Of a stretch of DNA of 64,000 bases, positions 54,381-62,823 are shown piece after piece. The notes beneath the pieces were generated by a model, which saw only the letters and a list, made by a program, of their open reading frames with translations, was not told the origin of the DNA and did not search any database. The stretch's first letter is position 1. Each line of letters begins with the position of its first letter. This DNA is from Gemmatimonadaceae bacterium (GTDB lineage: Bacteria > Gemmatimonadota > Gemmatimonadetes > Gemmatimonadales > Gemmatimonadaceae), in the NCBI GenBank assembly GCA_035533755.1, contig DATLTC010000077.1:1-64000 (forward strand), in the 5' to 3' direction. The translations under genes were made by a program, and so were the position numbers.

Positions 54381-55416
54381 GCCAGCGCTCGAGGTTGTCG
54401 CGGACGAAGGCATCGTCGCCGAGCGTGGGGTAGGCGCGCCGGACGCGAGCGATGGCGTGCCGCTGGCCGGGGGAGAGCGTCTCGCGGGGATCGAGGCACC
54501 AGACGCCGCGCACCAGGCCCTGCGCGCGGAGCACTTCGTGGATGCCGGGAATGCTGCCGGCGAATCCGTGCGCGGCGTCGAAGATGGCGGCGTTGGCGAT
54601 CGTCAGGGCCGACCCCATGGCGAGTAGCGACGCGGGGACGACGCGCCGCGCGCGGGCACGTTTGGCGTCGCGCAGCAGGGCAACGGCGTGTTGTGTCCAC
54701 ACCGCCCATTGCCCGAGCAGGCCGCCGTCCATCCACCGCTCGCGCATCGTGCCGCCCACCGCGATGCGGAACGGCGTGACGAGATCGGCCACGATATTGT
54801 CATCGTTGCCGGTGTAGAGCGCGACGTCATCGCGTCCCGATTCGACCACGGCGCGCACCACGTCGTGCGTGGCGTACCGGTTGAAGGGCGCCACCTTGAC
54901 GGCCCACAGGCCCGGCAGTTCGCAGAGTTCTCGCCAGAAGGCGTGCGACAGCACGGGGCCGCCGACGGCGGGTTGCAGGTAGAACCCGAACAGCGGCATG
55001 ACTTCGGAGACGGCTCGGCAGTGGTGCACGAGCGCGCGGTGGTTGCCGGAATCGAGGCCGGCCAGACTCACGAGGGCGAGGTCGTAGCCCAGGGCGCGGG
55101 CGATGGAGGCCTCGGCCACGGCTTGCCGGACGGGACCGCACACGCCGGCGACCAATGCGAACGCGCGGCGCGAGGGCGGGAGCGCGGCGCGCGCTGTTTC
55201 TGCGGCCAGCTCGAGTACGGGGCGGAACATGCCGTGGCGGCGGATGGCGAACTGCGTGGTGTGCACGCCGACGGCGATCCCGCCGGCGCCGGCGTCCACA
55301 TAGTAGCGGGTGAGCGCGCGCTGGTGGCGCTCGTCGAGGGTGCGCCGCGGCGTGAGGGCGAGCGGATGGGCCGGGATCACCTGGCCTTCGCGCAGATGGG
55401 CGCGCAGGCCGCTCAT
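54373..55416 (-). CDS. DapA/NanA-like lyase family protein
   Basis: The 347-residue TIM-barrel-like protein has LRAHLREGQVIPAHPLALTP, YYVDAGAGGIAVGVHTTQFA, LVSLAGLDSGNHRALVHHCR, VMPLFGFYLQPAVGGPVLSH and LPGLWAVKVAPFNRYATHDV. The Lys in AVKVAPFN is in the place of the Schiff-base lysine of the DHDPS/NAL family. It probably cleaves or condenses a keto acid; the substrate is not known. Its ATG at 55416 overlaps the stop of the epimerase gene by one base, so the two are translationally coupled and likely act in one pathway. Confidence 0.78.
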   Translation of the reverse strand: MSGLRAHLREGQVIPAHPLALTPRRTLDERHQRALTRYYVDAGAGGIAVGVHTTQFAIRRHGMFRPVLELAAETARAALPPSRRAFALVAGVCGPVRQAVAEASIARALGYDLALVSLAGLDSGNHRALVHHCRAVSEVMPLFGFYLQPAVGGPVLSHAFWRELCELPGLWAVKVAPFNRYATHDVVRAVVESGRDDVALYTGNDDNIVADLVTPFRIAVGGTMRERWMDGGLLGQWAVWTQHAVALLRDAKRARARRVVPASLLAMGSALTIANAAIFDAAHGFAGSIPGIHEVLRAQGLVRGVWCLDPRETLSPGQRHAIARVRRAYPTLGDDAFVRDNLERWLS

Positions 55417-56456
55417 CAGAACGCTCCGTCGCGCACGTCGAACCGCGTGGGCTTGCCGAGCAGCGGGCGCCCGGCGCGGACCCAGTCTGCCACCCAGTCG
55501 ATCATGGTGGCGAGCGGCATCGCCGGCGGCGCGAGCAGGTCCCGCATGCGGACGGTGTCGCTGAGCAGCGCGTCGGGCTGCTCGGCGTCGGCGAATCGCG
55601 GGGGACGACCGAGGCGGGCCCCGAGTTGCTCGGCCAGGGCGCGCACGGACAGCGCGTGGTGGCCGGTGACGTTGACCACGAACGCGGGGGAGGCGGCGAA
55701 CGGCAGCAACTCGAGCGCGGCGCGGTTGGCGTCGCCCTGCCAGATCACGTTCACGAACGTCATGGCCCGCGACACGGGCTCGTCGCGGGAGATGCGGACG
55801 GCGAGATCGGTGAGCACGCCGTAGCGGAGGTCGATGGCGTAGTTGAGCCGCATGACGGCGACGCGGGCGCCGAGGCCGGCGGCGTGCTCGAACACGCGTT
55901 CGCGGCCGAGGCACGACCAGGCGTACTCGCCGACCGGCGCCGGGGGGTCGGTCTCGCGGGCGCCGGGCCCGTGGATGGACGAGAGCGAATACACGTTGCC
56001 CGTGGAGAAGACGACGAAGCGCGAGGCGGCAAACCGCGCGGCGCACACGGCGGGCGCGACGACGTTCATCATCCACGTGCGTGACGGCGCGTCGTGGGTG
56101 CCGAACTTCTGGCCGGCCATGAAGATCACGTTGGGCGCGTCGGGGAGGGCGGCCACCGCGTCGCGGTCGAGCAGATCGCACCGGATGGTGTGCATGCCGG
56201 CGTCGCGGAGGGTCTGTTCGGCGGCGGTGGACGAGAAGCGCGATACGGCGATCACGCGGCGCGGCCGGGCGCCGTCGGCTTGGCGGGCGGCGGCGAGGGC
56301 CATGCGAGCGAGCGTCGGTCCCATCTTGCCTCCCGCGCCGAGCACGACGACGTCGCCCGGGCATGCGGCGAGGGCGGCCACCGTTTCGTCGCGCGGCTCG
56401 GCGAGCCGGTCATCCAGCTCGCGTTCATCGCGGGGGCAAGCGGGCGCCGTGGTCAC
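55416..56456 (-). CDS. NAD-dependent epimerase/dehydratase family protein
   Basis: The 346-residue extended SDR has the dinucleotide motif VVVLGAGGKMGPTLARMALA, then VIFMAGQKFGTHDAPSRTWM and FVVFSTGNVYSLSSIHGPG, with catalytic S/Y-like positions to be confirmed. It continues with EYAWSCLGRERVFEHAA and FVNVIWQGDANRAALELL. The start is the GTG at 56456, overlapping the stop of the upstream CDGSH gene by 4 bases (GTGA). It is followed by the lyase-like gene. The pair suggests sugar or sugar-acid degradation. Confidence 0.82.
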   Translation of the reverse strand: MTTAPACPRDERELDDRLAEPRDETVAALAACPGDVVVLGAGGKMGPTLARMALAAARQADGARPRRVIAVSRFSSTAAEQTLRDAGMHTIRCDLLDRDAVAALPDAPNVIFMAGQKFGTHDAPSRTWMMNVVAPAVCAARFAASRFVVFSTGNVYSLSSIHGPGARETDPPAPVGEYAWSCLGRERVFEHAAGLGARVAVMRLNYAIDLRYGVLTDLAVRISRDEPVSRAMTFVNVIWQGDANRAALELLPFAASPAFVVNVTGHHALSVRALAEQLGARLGRPPRFADAEQPDALLSDTVRMRDLLAPPAMPLATMIDWVADWVRAGRPLLGKPTRFDVRDGAF

Positions 56457-56692
56457 CCGGCGGTGGGGGCCGGCGGCGGCGGCGGGGGTGCGTGCTCGTC
56501 GAAGTTGAGCGTCTTGTGGGTGCCGTCGCAGAACGGCTTGCGTCTGGACGCGCCGCAGCGGCAGAGCGTGACCCCGGGTTTGCCCTGGGGGATGTCGATG
56601 GGCTTGCCGTCGCCGTCCAGGAGCTGGACGTCGCCGGTGGTGAGGTCGAGGAAGTAGGGACCGTTGTGTCGAACCTTGATGACGAGCGGCAT
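56453..56692 (-). CDS. CDGSH-type [2Fe-2S] protein
   Basis: The 79-residue protein has the cluster motif CRCGASRRKPFCDGTH, with ligands C44, C46, C55 and H59. The N-terminal part (VIKVRHNGPYFLDLTTGDVQ) matches the small bacterial CDGSH proteins. The tail is Pro-rich. The role of these proteins in electron transfer or cluster handling is not settled. It sits two genes after sufE in the same operon, with an 8-base gap to the DUF6526 gene. Confidence 0.9.
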   Translation of the reverse strand: MPLVIKVRHNGPYFLDLTTGDVQLLDGDGKPIDIPQGKPGVTLCRCGASRRKPFCDGTHKTLNFDEHAPPPPPPAPTAG

Positions 56693-56700
56693 GAGTGTCC

Positions 56701-57138
56701 TCAGGCGCGGACGAAGTCGGGGCGCCAGTCCTTGACCCGGCGTTTGACGTCGTCTGCAGTGGTGAGCTCACCGGCCAGACAGCGCCGGACGAGGTCGGGG
56801 AGTTCGGGGTCGCTCGCGAAGCGCAGACCGACGATCTGGCGCAGGGTGAGATCGCCGATCCGGGGGCGGAGCTCGGGTGGCAGAATGGCCGTGAGACGCA
56901 GGCGCATCTCGAGGCCGACCAGGCGATTCTGGACGATGAGGGTGGACGCGCGGGAGGCGAGGAGTCCCGCGGCGAGGGCCATGGCGACGAGGAGCCACCA
57001 GGTGTTGGCGATGGAGGGCGCGCCGACGAGCCGGGCCACCGCCACGATCACGTTGATGGCGAGGATAGGAAAGGCGAACAGGTGGTACAGCGGAAAGATG
57101 CGTCGATGGTTCGCGTACGCTTGGGGCGTGGCGGACAT
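56701..57138 (-). CDS. DUF6526-type small membrane protein
   Basis: The 145-residue protein starts with a family-like segment, QAYANHRRIFPLYHLFAF, followed by two transmembrane helices (about 20-40 and 47-66). The soluble tail has EMRLRLTAILPPELRPRIGD and ELPDLVRRCLAGELTTADDV. The function is not known. It lies 32 bases after sufE and 8 bases before the CDGSH gene. Confidence 0.75.
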   Translation of the reverse strand: MSATPQAYANHRRIFPLYHLFAFPILAINVIVAVARLVGAPSIANTWWLLVAMALAAGLLASRASTLIVQNRLVGLEMRLRLTAILPPELRPRIGDLTLRQIVGLRFASDPELPDLVRRCLAGELTTADDVKRRVKDWRPDFVRA

Positions 57139-57170
57139 GCGGGCCTCCGGGGGGCGGGTGAGCTCGGCGG

Positions 57171-57626
57171 TTACGACGCGTGCGCGAGCGCGCGGCGGGC
57201 GTGGGTCTTGAGGTGGGCGACCATGGCCGACAGGCCGACTTCGCGGCCGGCGAGCCCGATCCCGTCCATCATCTGCCGGACGAAATCGGCGGGCACGGCC
57301 AGGGTGGTTTCCGGGGGCTGATCGTTGACGGCGGAGAACAGGATAGCGAGAAAGGCGGCAACGGTGGGCGACTGGCGCACGTCCACGTCGGCGTAGAAGT
57401 GCATGGTGCCGTTACGGAATTCGGGGAACAGATCGACGCGGGTCTGGCACTCGGGTACGGTGAAATTGCCGCGGTCGAGGTTCCGGAACCGGTCGGGGAG
57501 GGGTTCCAGTTTCTTGGAGTAATGCAGCAAAGTCTGCATCTTTTCTTCACGCCCGAGCGCCGCGAACTGGCGGAGCACGCGGGCGACGGATGGCGGCAGG
57601 CTCGGCGATGCGTCGTTGTCGGGCAT
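57171..57626 (-). CDS. sufE: SufE-family sulfur acceptor protein
   Basis: The 151-residue protein has the SufE fold features: FAALGREEKMQTLLHYSKKL, NFTVPECQTRVDLF with the sulfur-accepting C60, and a MHFYADVDVRQSPTVAAFLA segment. SufE takes persulfide sulfur from SufS and passes it to SufB for iron-sulfur cluster assembly. No other suf gene is in the window. It is the first gene of a five-gene minus operon containing a [2Fe-2S] CDGSH protein; it is divergent from the HlyD gene, 84 bases away. Confidence 0.9.
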   Translation of the reverse strand: MPDNDASPSLPPSVARVLRQFAALGREEKMQTLLHYSKKLEPLPDRFRNLDRGNFTVPECQTRVDLFPEFRNGTMHFYADVDVRQSPTVAAFLAILFSAVNDQPPETTLAVPADFVRQMMDGIGLAGREVGLSAMVAHLKTHARRALAHAS

Positions 57627-57710
57627 GCCGGAGATAAACCCGGGAGCCGACGGTGCGTCAAGCGCCGGCGGGTGGCGGGACGGCTCTTCTCATATTCTCA
57701 ACGGACTCCC

Positions 57711-58679
57711 ATGCGCGTCAGTCTTCTCGTTGCGGCGGTGGTGCTCGCCGGGTGCAGTCGGGCCGGCGACGGTTCGGTGGCGGCCACGGGGACGGTGGAA
57801 GTGGTGGAAACCGATGTGGCGGCGCTGGTGCCGGCCCGGGTGGTGCGGGTGTGGCCGCATGAGGGAGCCGTGGTGCACGCCGGCGACACGCTGGTGTCGC
57901 TCACCCAATCGGTGACGCGGTCGGACATCGCGGGGCGGCAGGCGCGTCTGGCATCGTCCGAGGCGCAGTTGCGCGAACTGATCGCGGGACCGCGGGCGGC
58001 AGAGATCCAGCGGGCCGAAGCGGATCTGCGCTCGGCGCAGGCCGAGGCGACGCGCGCGGCGGAGGATCTGGCGCGGCTCACCGGGCTGGCGCAGTCGGGG
58101 ACGATCAGCAAGCAGCAGTTCGACGCGGCGCGGGCGGCGGCGGCCGGGGCGGCGGGGCGGCGGGACGCGGCGGCGCAGAGTCTGACGCTGTTGCGGGAGG
58201 GCGCGCGGCCGGAGCAGATCGCGGCGGCGCGGGGCGAGGTGGCCAACGCGCAGGCGGCGCTGCAGGCGGCGGAGCAGACGGCGAGCGACCTCGTGCTGCT
58301 GGCGCCGACGGACGGGCTGGTGATGAGCCGCAACGTGGAACCCGGGGATGTGATCGGGGCGGGCGTATCGGCGATGACGATCGGCGACGTGTCGCGGCCG
58401 TACGTGCGGGTGTACGTGGGGGAGAGCGTGGTGCCGCGCCTGCACGTGGGCGACACGCTGAGCGGATTCCTGGACGGGTTTCCGCGGCGCCCGTTCGTGG
58501 GGCGGATCGAAGCGATCGCGGACAAAGCGGAATACACGCCGCGCGTGGCGCTCACGAAGGATGAGCGGGCCGATCTGGTGTTCGGGGTGAAGGTGGCGTT
58601 CACGGATACGTCGGGGATGCTGAAGGCGGGGCTGCCGATCACGGTGCATTTCGCGGCGCCGCCGGCCGGCGGGAAGTGA
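57711..58679 (+). CDS. HlyD-family membrane-fusion lipoprotein of an ABC exporter
   Basis: The 322-residue protein has a lipoprotein signal (MRVSLLVAAVVLAGC), a beta-barrel/lipoyl segment (TDVAALVPARVVRVWPHEGA), a long Ala/Arg-rich helical hairpin (about 75-190) and the returning lipoyl half (DLVLLAPTDGLVMSRNVEPG). The end has VALTKDERADLVFGVKVAFT. Such adaptors link an inner-membrane ABC pump with the outer membrane. It is translationally coupled (GTGA overlap) to the ATPase gene, and the permease follows. Confidence 0.9.
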   Translation: MRVSLLVAAVVLAGCSRAGDGSVAATGTVEVVETDVAALVPARVVRVWPHEGAVVHAGDTLVSLTQSVTRSDIAGRQARLASSEAQLRELIAGPRAAEIQRAEADLRSAQAEATRAAEDLARLTGLAQSGTISKQQFDAARAAAAGAAGRRDAAAQSLTLLREGARPEQIAAARGEVANAQAALQAAEQTASDLVLLAPTDGLVMSRNVEPGDVIGAGVSAMTIGDVSRPYVRVYVGESVVPRLHVGDTLSGFLDGFPRRPFVGRIEAIADKAEYTPRVALTKDERADLVFGVKVAFTDTSGMLKAGLPITVHFAAPPAGGK

Positions 58680-59479
58680 GCGGGGCGCCGGTGGGGACGA
58701 GCGACGGTCGTTTCGCGATCACGACACAGAAGCTCCGCCGGACCTTCGGGGCGTTGGTGGCGGTGCAGGGATTGGATCTCGAGATCCGGCGCGGCGAAGT
58801 GTTCGGCATGCTGGGTCCCAACGGGTCGGGCAAGACGACGACCATCCGCATGTTGTGCGGCCTGCTGGCGCCCACCTCGGGCGGGGCGACGGTGGCGGGG
58901 CTGGACGTGGAGCGCGAGCCGGAGCGGGTGCGGCGGGCGATCGGGTACATGTCGCAGCGGTACGGGTTGTATGACGATCTCACCGTGGCGGAGAACCTGC
59001 GGTTCTACGCCGAGGTGTACGGGTTGCGCGGTGCCGAGCGCGATGCGCGGATGGGCGAACTGATCGAGGAGTTGGGGCTGTCGGGACGGCTGGACCAGTT
59101 TGCCGGTACGTTGAGCGGCGGGTGGAAGCAGCGGCTGGGGCTGGCCTGCGCCACGGCGCACCGGCCGGAGGTGCTGTTCCTGGACGAGCCCACGGCGGGG
59201 GTGGATCCGGCGTCGCGGCGGCGGTTCTGGGACCTGATCCACGAGATGGCGGGGCGGGGGACGACCATCCTGGTGACCACGCACTACATGGACGAAGCGT
59301 CGCGCTGCGACCGGCTGGCCTTCATGTCGCGGGGGCACCTGATCGCGCTCGGCACGCCGGACGAAGTGACGCGGCAGTTCGGCCGGAAGACCGTGGAGGA
59401 CGTGTTCATCGAGTTGCAGCTGCGCGACGAAGCGGAGCAGGATGCGGCGGCGGTGGGCGGCGGCGGGGTGCCGGCATGA
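58676..59479 (+). CDS. ABC transporter ATP-binding protein
   Basis: The 267-residue ATPase starts at a GTG overlapping the previous stop codon. Walker A GPNGSGKT is at about 48-55, the signature LSGGWKQR is in the middle, and Walker B is VLFLDEPTAGVDP, followed by the H-loop TTHYMDEASRCD. It powers the permease encoded downstream (4-base ATGA overlap). The C-terminal tail is Ala/Gly-rich. Confidence 0.96.
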   Translation: MSGAPVGTSDGRFAITTQKLRRTFGALVAVQGLDLEIRRGEVFGMLGPNGSGKTTTIRMLCGLLAPTSGGATVAGLDVEREPERVRRAIGYMSQRYGLYDDLTVAENLRFYAEVYGLRGAERDARMGELIEELGLSGRLDQFAGTLSGGWKQRLGLACATAHRPEVLFLDEPTAGVDPASRRRFWDLIHEMAGRGTTILVTTHYMDEASRCDRLAFMSRGHLIALGTPDEVTRQFGRKTVEDVFIELQLRDEAEQDAAAVGGGGVPA

Positions 59480-60606
59480 CGCGGTGGGTGGCGCGACTCC
59501 TGCCGCGTCCGGCGTCGCCGTTCTGGCCGATGCTGTGGAAGGAGTTCATCCAGATGCGCCGCGACCGGCTGACGCTGGCGATGATGGTGGTGCTGCCGTC
59601 GGTGCAGCTGGCGCTGTTCGGCTACGCGATCCGCACCGACGTACGGAACGTGCCGACCGTGGTGCTGGACGAATCGCGGTCGTCGGCGTCGCGGGCGCTG
59701 GTGCAGGTGATGGCGAACACGGGCAACTTCCGGATCGTGGGCACGGTGGCGGACCGGGCCGAGCTGCAGCGGCGGATCGAAGCCGGGACGGCGCACGCCG
59801 CGGTGATCATTCCGCCGGGCTTCATGAAACACATGAAGCGGCATCAGCCGGCGCAGGCGCAGGTGATCATCGACGCGGCCGATCCGCTGTCGTCGAGCGC
59901 GGCGATCTCCGGCGCGCAGTTGGCGGCGGCGGTGACGTCGGCGTCGGGGGTGCCGGGGGGGATGGCGCTCGACGTGCGGGTGCGGCCGTGGTACAACCCC
60001 GATCTCAAGAGCTCGACGTTCATCGTGCCGGGGCTGGTGGGGGTGCTGCTCGCGATCACGATGATCCTGATCACAAGCATGGCGATCGTGCGCGAGCGGG
60101 AGCGGGGCACGTTGGAGCAGCTGATCGTGACGCCGATCTCCAAGACCAGCCTGATGCTCGGCAAGATCGTGCCGTTCGTGCTCGTGGGCTACGTGCAGAT
60201 GTCGCTGATCCTGGTGCTCGGCAAGCTGCTGTTCGACATTCCGCTGCGGGGCAGCCTGTCGCTGCTGTACGTGGTGACGGCAGCGTACATCGTGGCCAAT
60301 CTGGGGCTGGGGCTTCTGGTGTCGACGCTCGTGCGCACGCAGGCCCAGGCGATGCAGTTGAGCTTCTTCTTCATCATGCCGAACATCCTGCTGTCGGGGT
60401 TCATGTTTCCCCGCGAGGCGATGCCGGCGCTGGCGCAGTGGATCGGGCTCCTCCTGCCGCTCACGTACTATCTGGAGATCCTGCGGGATATTCTACTCAA
60501 GGGCACGGGTTTTGCGGCCATATGGCGCGATGCCGCCGTGCTCACGATGTTCTGTGTGCTGTTGATCACGCTGAGCGTCAAGCGGTTCTCGAAGACGATC
60601 GGCTGA
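59476..60606 (+). CDS. ABC-2 type permease (YhhJ/YbhS-like)
   Basis: The 376-residue membrane protein has a first helix (RLTLAMMVVLPSVQLALFGY), a large periplasmic domain (about 45-185, with VVLDESRSSASRALVQVMAN) and five C-terminal helices. The family motif AIVRERERGTLEQLIVTPIS and LSGFMFPREAMPALAQWIGL are present. The exporter HlyD-ATPase-permease could expel drugs or lipids. YbhFSR-type systems often have two permeases; only one is coded here. Confidence 0.93.
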   Translation: MTRWVARLLPRPASPFWPMLWKEFIQMRRDRLTLAMMVVLPSVQLALFGYAIRTDVRNVPTVVLDESRSSASRALVQVMANTGNFRIVGTVADRAELQRRIEAGTAHAAVIIPPGFMKHMKRHQPAQAQVIIDAADPLSSSAAISGAQLAAAVTSASGVPGGMALDVRVRPWYNPDLKSSTFIVPGLVGVLLAITMILITSMAIVRERERGTLEQLIVTPISKTSLMLGKIVPFVLVGYVQMSLILVLGKLLFDIPLRGSLSLLYVVTAAYIVANLGLGLLVSTLVRTQAQAMQLSFFFIMPNILLSGFMFPREAMPALAQWIGLLLPLTYYLEILRDILLKGTGFAAIWRDAAVLTMFCVLLITLSVKRFSKTIG

Positions 60607-60631
60607 ACGCGAATCCTCAACCTCACCTCCC

Positions 60632-61009
60632 ATGTCCGACACGACGCGGCACGTGACCTTCTATCGTTGGGACGAGATGCCCCGCGAGACTGTTTCGCCC
60701 ATGCTGGGCCGGCGCCTGATCACCGGCGACCGCATGATGCTGGCGCACGTGTACCTGAAGGAAGGGTGCATCGTGCCCAAGCACCAGCACGAGAACGAGC
60801 AGCTCACCTACATCCTCGAAGGGGCGCTGCGATTCTGGATCGGCGAGGACGAAAAGGAGGAGCTCGTCGTCCGGGCGGGCGAGGTGTTGCACATCCCGTC
60901 GATGGTATGGCACAAGGCGGAGGCGCTGGAGGACACGCTCGACGTGGACATCTTCAGCCCGCCGCGCGAGGACTGGCTGAACAAGACCGACGCCTACCTC
61001 CGCCGCTGA
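60632..61009 (+). CDS. Cupin-domain protein
   Basis: The 125-residue protein has a single conserved cupin barrel. Motif 1 is VPKHQHENEQLTYILEGALR, with His ligands and Glu, and motif 2 has EVLHIPSMVWHKAEALED, with a third His. The metal site is therefore probably intact. Reaction or ligand unknown. It lies 25 bases after the exporter operon and 2 bases before the SDR gene. Confidence 0.87.
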   Translation: MSDTTRHVTFYRWDEMPRETVSPMLGRRLITGDRMMLAHVYLKEGCIVPKHQHENEQLTYILEGALRFWIGEDEKEELVVRAGEVLHIPSMVWHKAEALEDTLDVDIFSPPREDWLNKTDAYLRR

Positions 61010-61011
61010 TC

Positions 61012-61803
61012 ATGGATCTCGGACTCAAGCACCGGGTGGCGATCGTCGCGGCGGCAAGCCGCGGCCTGGGCTACGCGGTGGCGCACGAGCTGGCGGCCGA
61101 GGGGGCGCGGGTGGTGATCTGCGCGCGGTCGGCCGAACCGCTCGAGGCGGCGCGGCGGGAGCTCGTGAAGGCCACCAACGGCGACGTGCGGGCAATCGCG
61201 GCCGACCTGTCGACCACGGCGGGGATCGACGCCGTGGCGGCCGAGGCGGAGCGGGCGTACGGGCCCGTGGACATCCTGGTGAACAACACGGGCGGGCCGC
61301 CGTCGGGCCCGTTCGAGCAGCACGACTGGGCGGCATGGCAGGGCGCCGTGGATCTGCTGCTGCGCAGCAGCGTGGAATTGACGCGCCGCGTGCTGCCCGG
61401 GATGCGGGCGCGGCAGTGGGGGCGGGTGCTCAACGTGACGTCGATCGCGGTGAAGCAGCCGGTGGACGGGCTGATCCTGTCGAACGCGATCCGCGCCGCG
61501 GTGACGGGATTCGCGCGGACGCTGGCCAACGAAGTGGCGCGTGACGGGGTGACGGTGAACAGCATCATGCCGGGCTACACGCGCACCGAGCGCGTGGAGC
61601 AACTGGCGCGGGCCACCGCGGCCCGCGACGGCGTGACCGAGGCCGAGGTGCTGGCGCGGTTCGAGTCGCAGATCCCGATGCGGCGGCTGGGGGAGCCGCG
61701 CGAGTTCGGCGCGCTCGCGGCGTTCCTGGTGTCGGAGCGCGCGAGCTACATCACCGCGCAGTCGTTCGCGGTGGACGGGGGGTGGATCCGGTCGCTGCTC
61801 TGA
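61012..61803 (+). CDS. SDR-family protein lacking the Tyr-Lys catalytic pair
   Basis: The 263-residue protein has the cofactor motif VAIVAAASRGLGYAVAHELA, VDILVNNTGG, and S144 in LNVTSIAVKQP. The YxxxK catalytic pair is replaced: S157 and R161 stand in LILSNAIRAAVTGFARTLAN. The C-terminal features VTVNSIMPGYTRTERVEQLA and YITAQSFAVDGGWIRSL are normal. Other SDR proteins with SNAxR in this place are known, so this may be a subfamily trait. It is probably co-transcribed with the cupin gene. Confidence 0.85.
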   Translation: MDLGLKHRVAIVAAASRGLGYAVAHELAAEGARVVICARSAEPLEAARRELVKATNGDVRAIAADLSTTAGIDAVAAEAERAYGPVDILVNNTGGPPSGPFEQHDWAAWQGAVDLLLRSSVELTRRVLPGMRARQWGRVLNVTSIAVKQPVDGLILSNAIRAAVTGFARTLANEVARDGVTVNSIMPGYTRTERVEQLARATAARDGVTEAEVLARFESQIPMRRLGEPREFGALAAFLVSERASYITAQSFAVDGGWIRSLL

Positions 61804-61893
61804 GCGGTGCGGACGGCGGTGCCGGCGCCGGGAACGGTTTGGCGGGGGGACCGGTATGTTCGGGGAGCGCAGGATGAACCTCGAGGAGCGGTG

Positions 61894-62823
61894 ATGCTGA
61901 TCAAGAAACCCGACGACGTGCCGTTCTCCGAGATCACGCCGGAGCGCGAGTACCTGAACCGGCGGACGTTCCTGAAGCTGGCCGGGGGCGTGGGGGCGAT
62001 CGCCGCGGGAAGCGCGCTGGCGCCGCATCTGCTGCGGAGCGCGCTCGTGTCCGGCGCCGGCGCGCAGGAAGACAAGCTCAACAGCTGGGACCAGATCACC
62101 TCGTACAACAACTATTACGAGTTCGGCACCGATAAGGCGGATCCCAAGGAGTATTCGCAGCAGTTCAGAACGCACCCCTGGTCGATCGCGGTGTCGGGGC
62201 TGTGCAAGAAGCCGGGCACGTACGCATACGAGGATCTGTTCAAGCCGGGCCAACAGGTGGACCGCGTGTACCGGCTGCGGTGCGTGGAAGCGTGGTCGAT
62301 GGTGATTCCGTGGAACGGCTACGTGCTGGCGGACATCCTGAAGCGGTTCGAGCCGGCGCCGGGCGCGAAGTACGTGAAGTTCACCACGCTGTACGACCCG
62401 GCGCAGATGCCGGGGCAGCGGCGGAGCGTGCTCCAGTGGCCGTATGTGGAAGGGCTGCGCATGGACGAAGCGATGCACCCGCTGACGCTGCTCGCGACCG
62501 GGCTGTACGGCAAACCGCTGCCCAACCAGGATGGCGCGCCGGTGCGGTTGGTGGTGCCGTGGAAGTACGGCTTCAAGGGCATCAAGGCGATCGTGAAGAT
62601 CGAGTTCGTGGATGCGCAGCCGGCCACGGCGTGGATGCTGGCGGCACCCGACGAATACGGATTCTACGCCAACGTGAATCCCACGGTGGACCATCCGCGG
62701 TGGACGCAGGCGGTGGAGCGGCGGATCGGCGAGTTCCGCCGCCGTCCGACACTGATGTTCAACGGATACGGCGACCAGGTGGCGTCGCTGTACGCGGGCA
62801 TGGATCTGAGGAAGAACTTCTGA
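61894..62823 (+). CDS. msrP: Protein-methionine-sulfoxide reductase catalytic subunit
   Basis: The 309-residue protein has a twin-arginine leader (NRRTFLKLAGGVGAIAAGSA) and the molybdopterin Cys C130 in RLRCVEAWSMVIPWNGY. The family ending is RRPTLMFNGYGDQVASLYAG. MsrP reduces methionine sulfoxide in periplasmic proteins with electrons from the haem membrane protein MsrQ, which is encoded next and overlaps by 4 bases. GAGGAG lies six bases before the ATG at 61894. Confidence 0.95.
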   Translation: MLIKKPDDVPFSEITPEREYLNRRTFLKLAGGVGAIAAGSALAPHLLRSALVSGAGAQEDKLNSWDQITSYNNYYEFGTDKADPKEYSQQFRTHPWSIAVSGLCKKPGTYAYEDLFKPGQQVDRVYRLRCVEAWSMVIPWNGYVLADILKRFEPAPGAKYVKFTTLYDPAQMPGQRRSVLQWPYVEGLRMDEAMHPLTLLATGLYGKPLPNQDGAPVRLVVPWKYGFKGIKAIVKIEFVDAQPATAWMLAAPDEYGFYANVNPTVDHPRWTQAVERRIGEFRRRPTLMFNGYGDQVASLYAGMDLRKNF

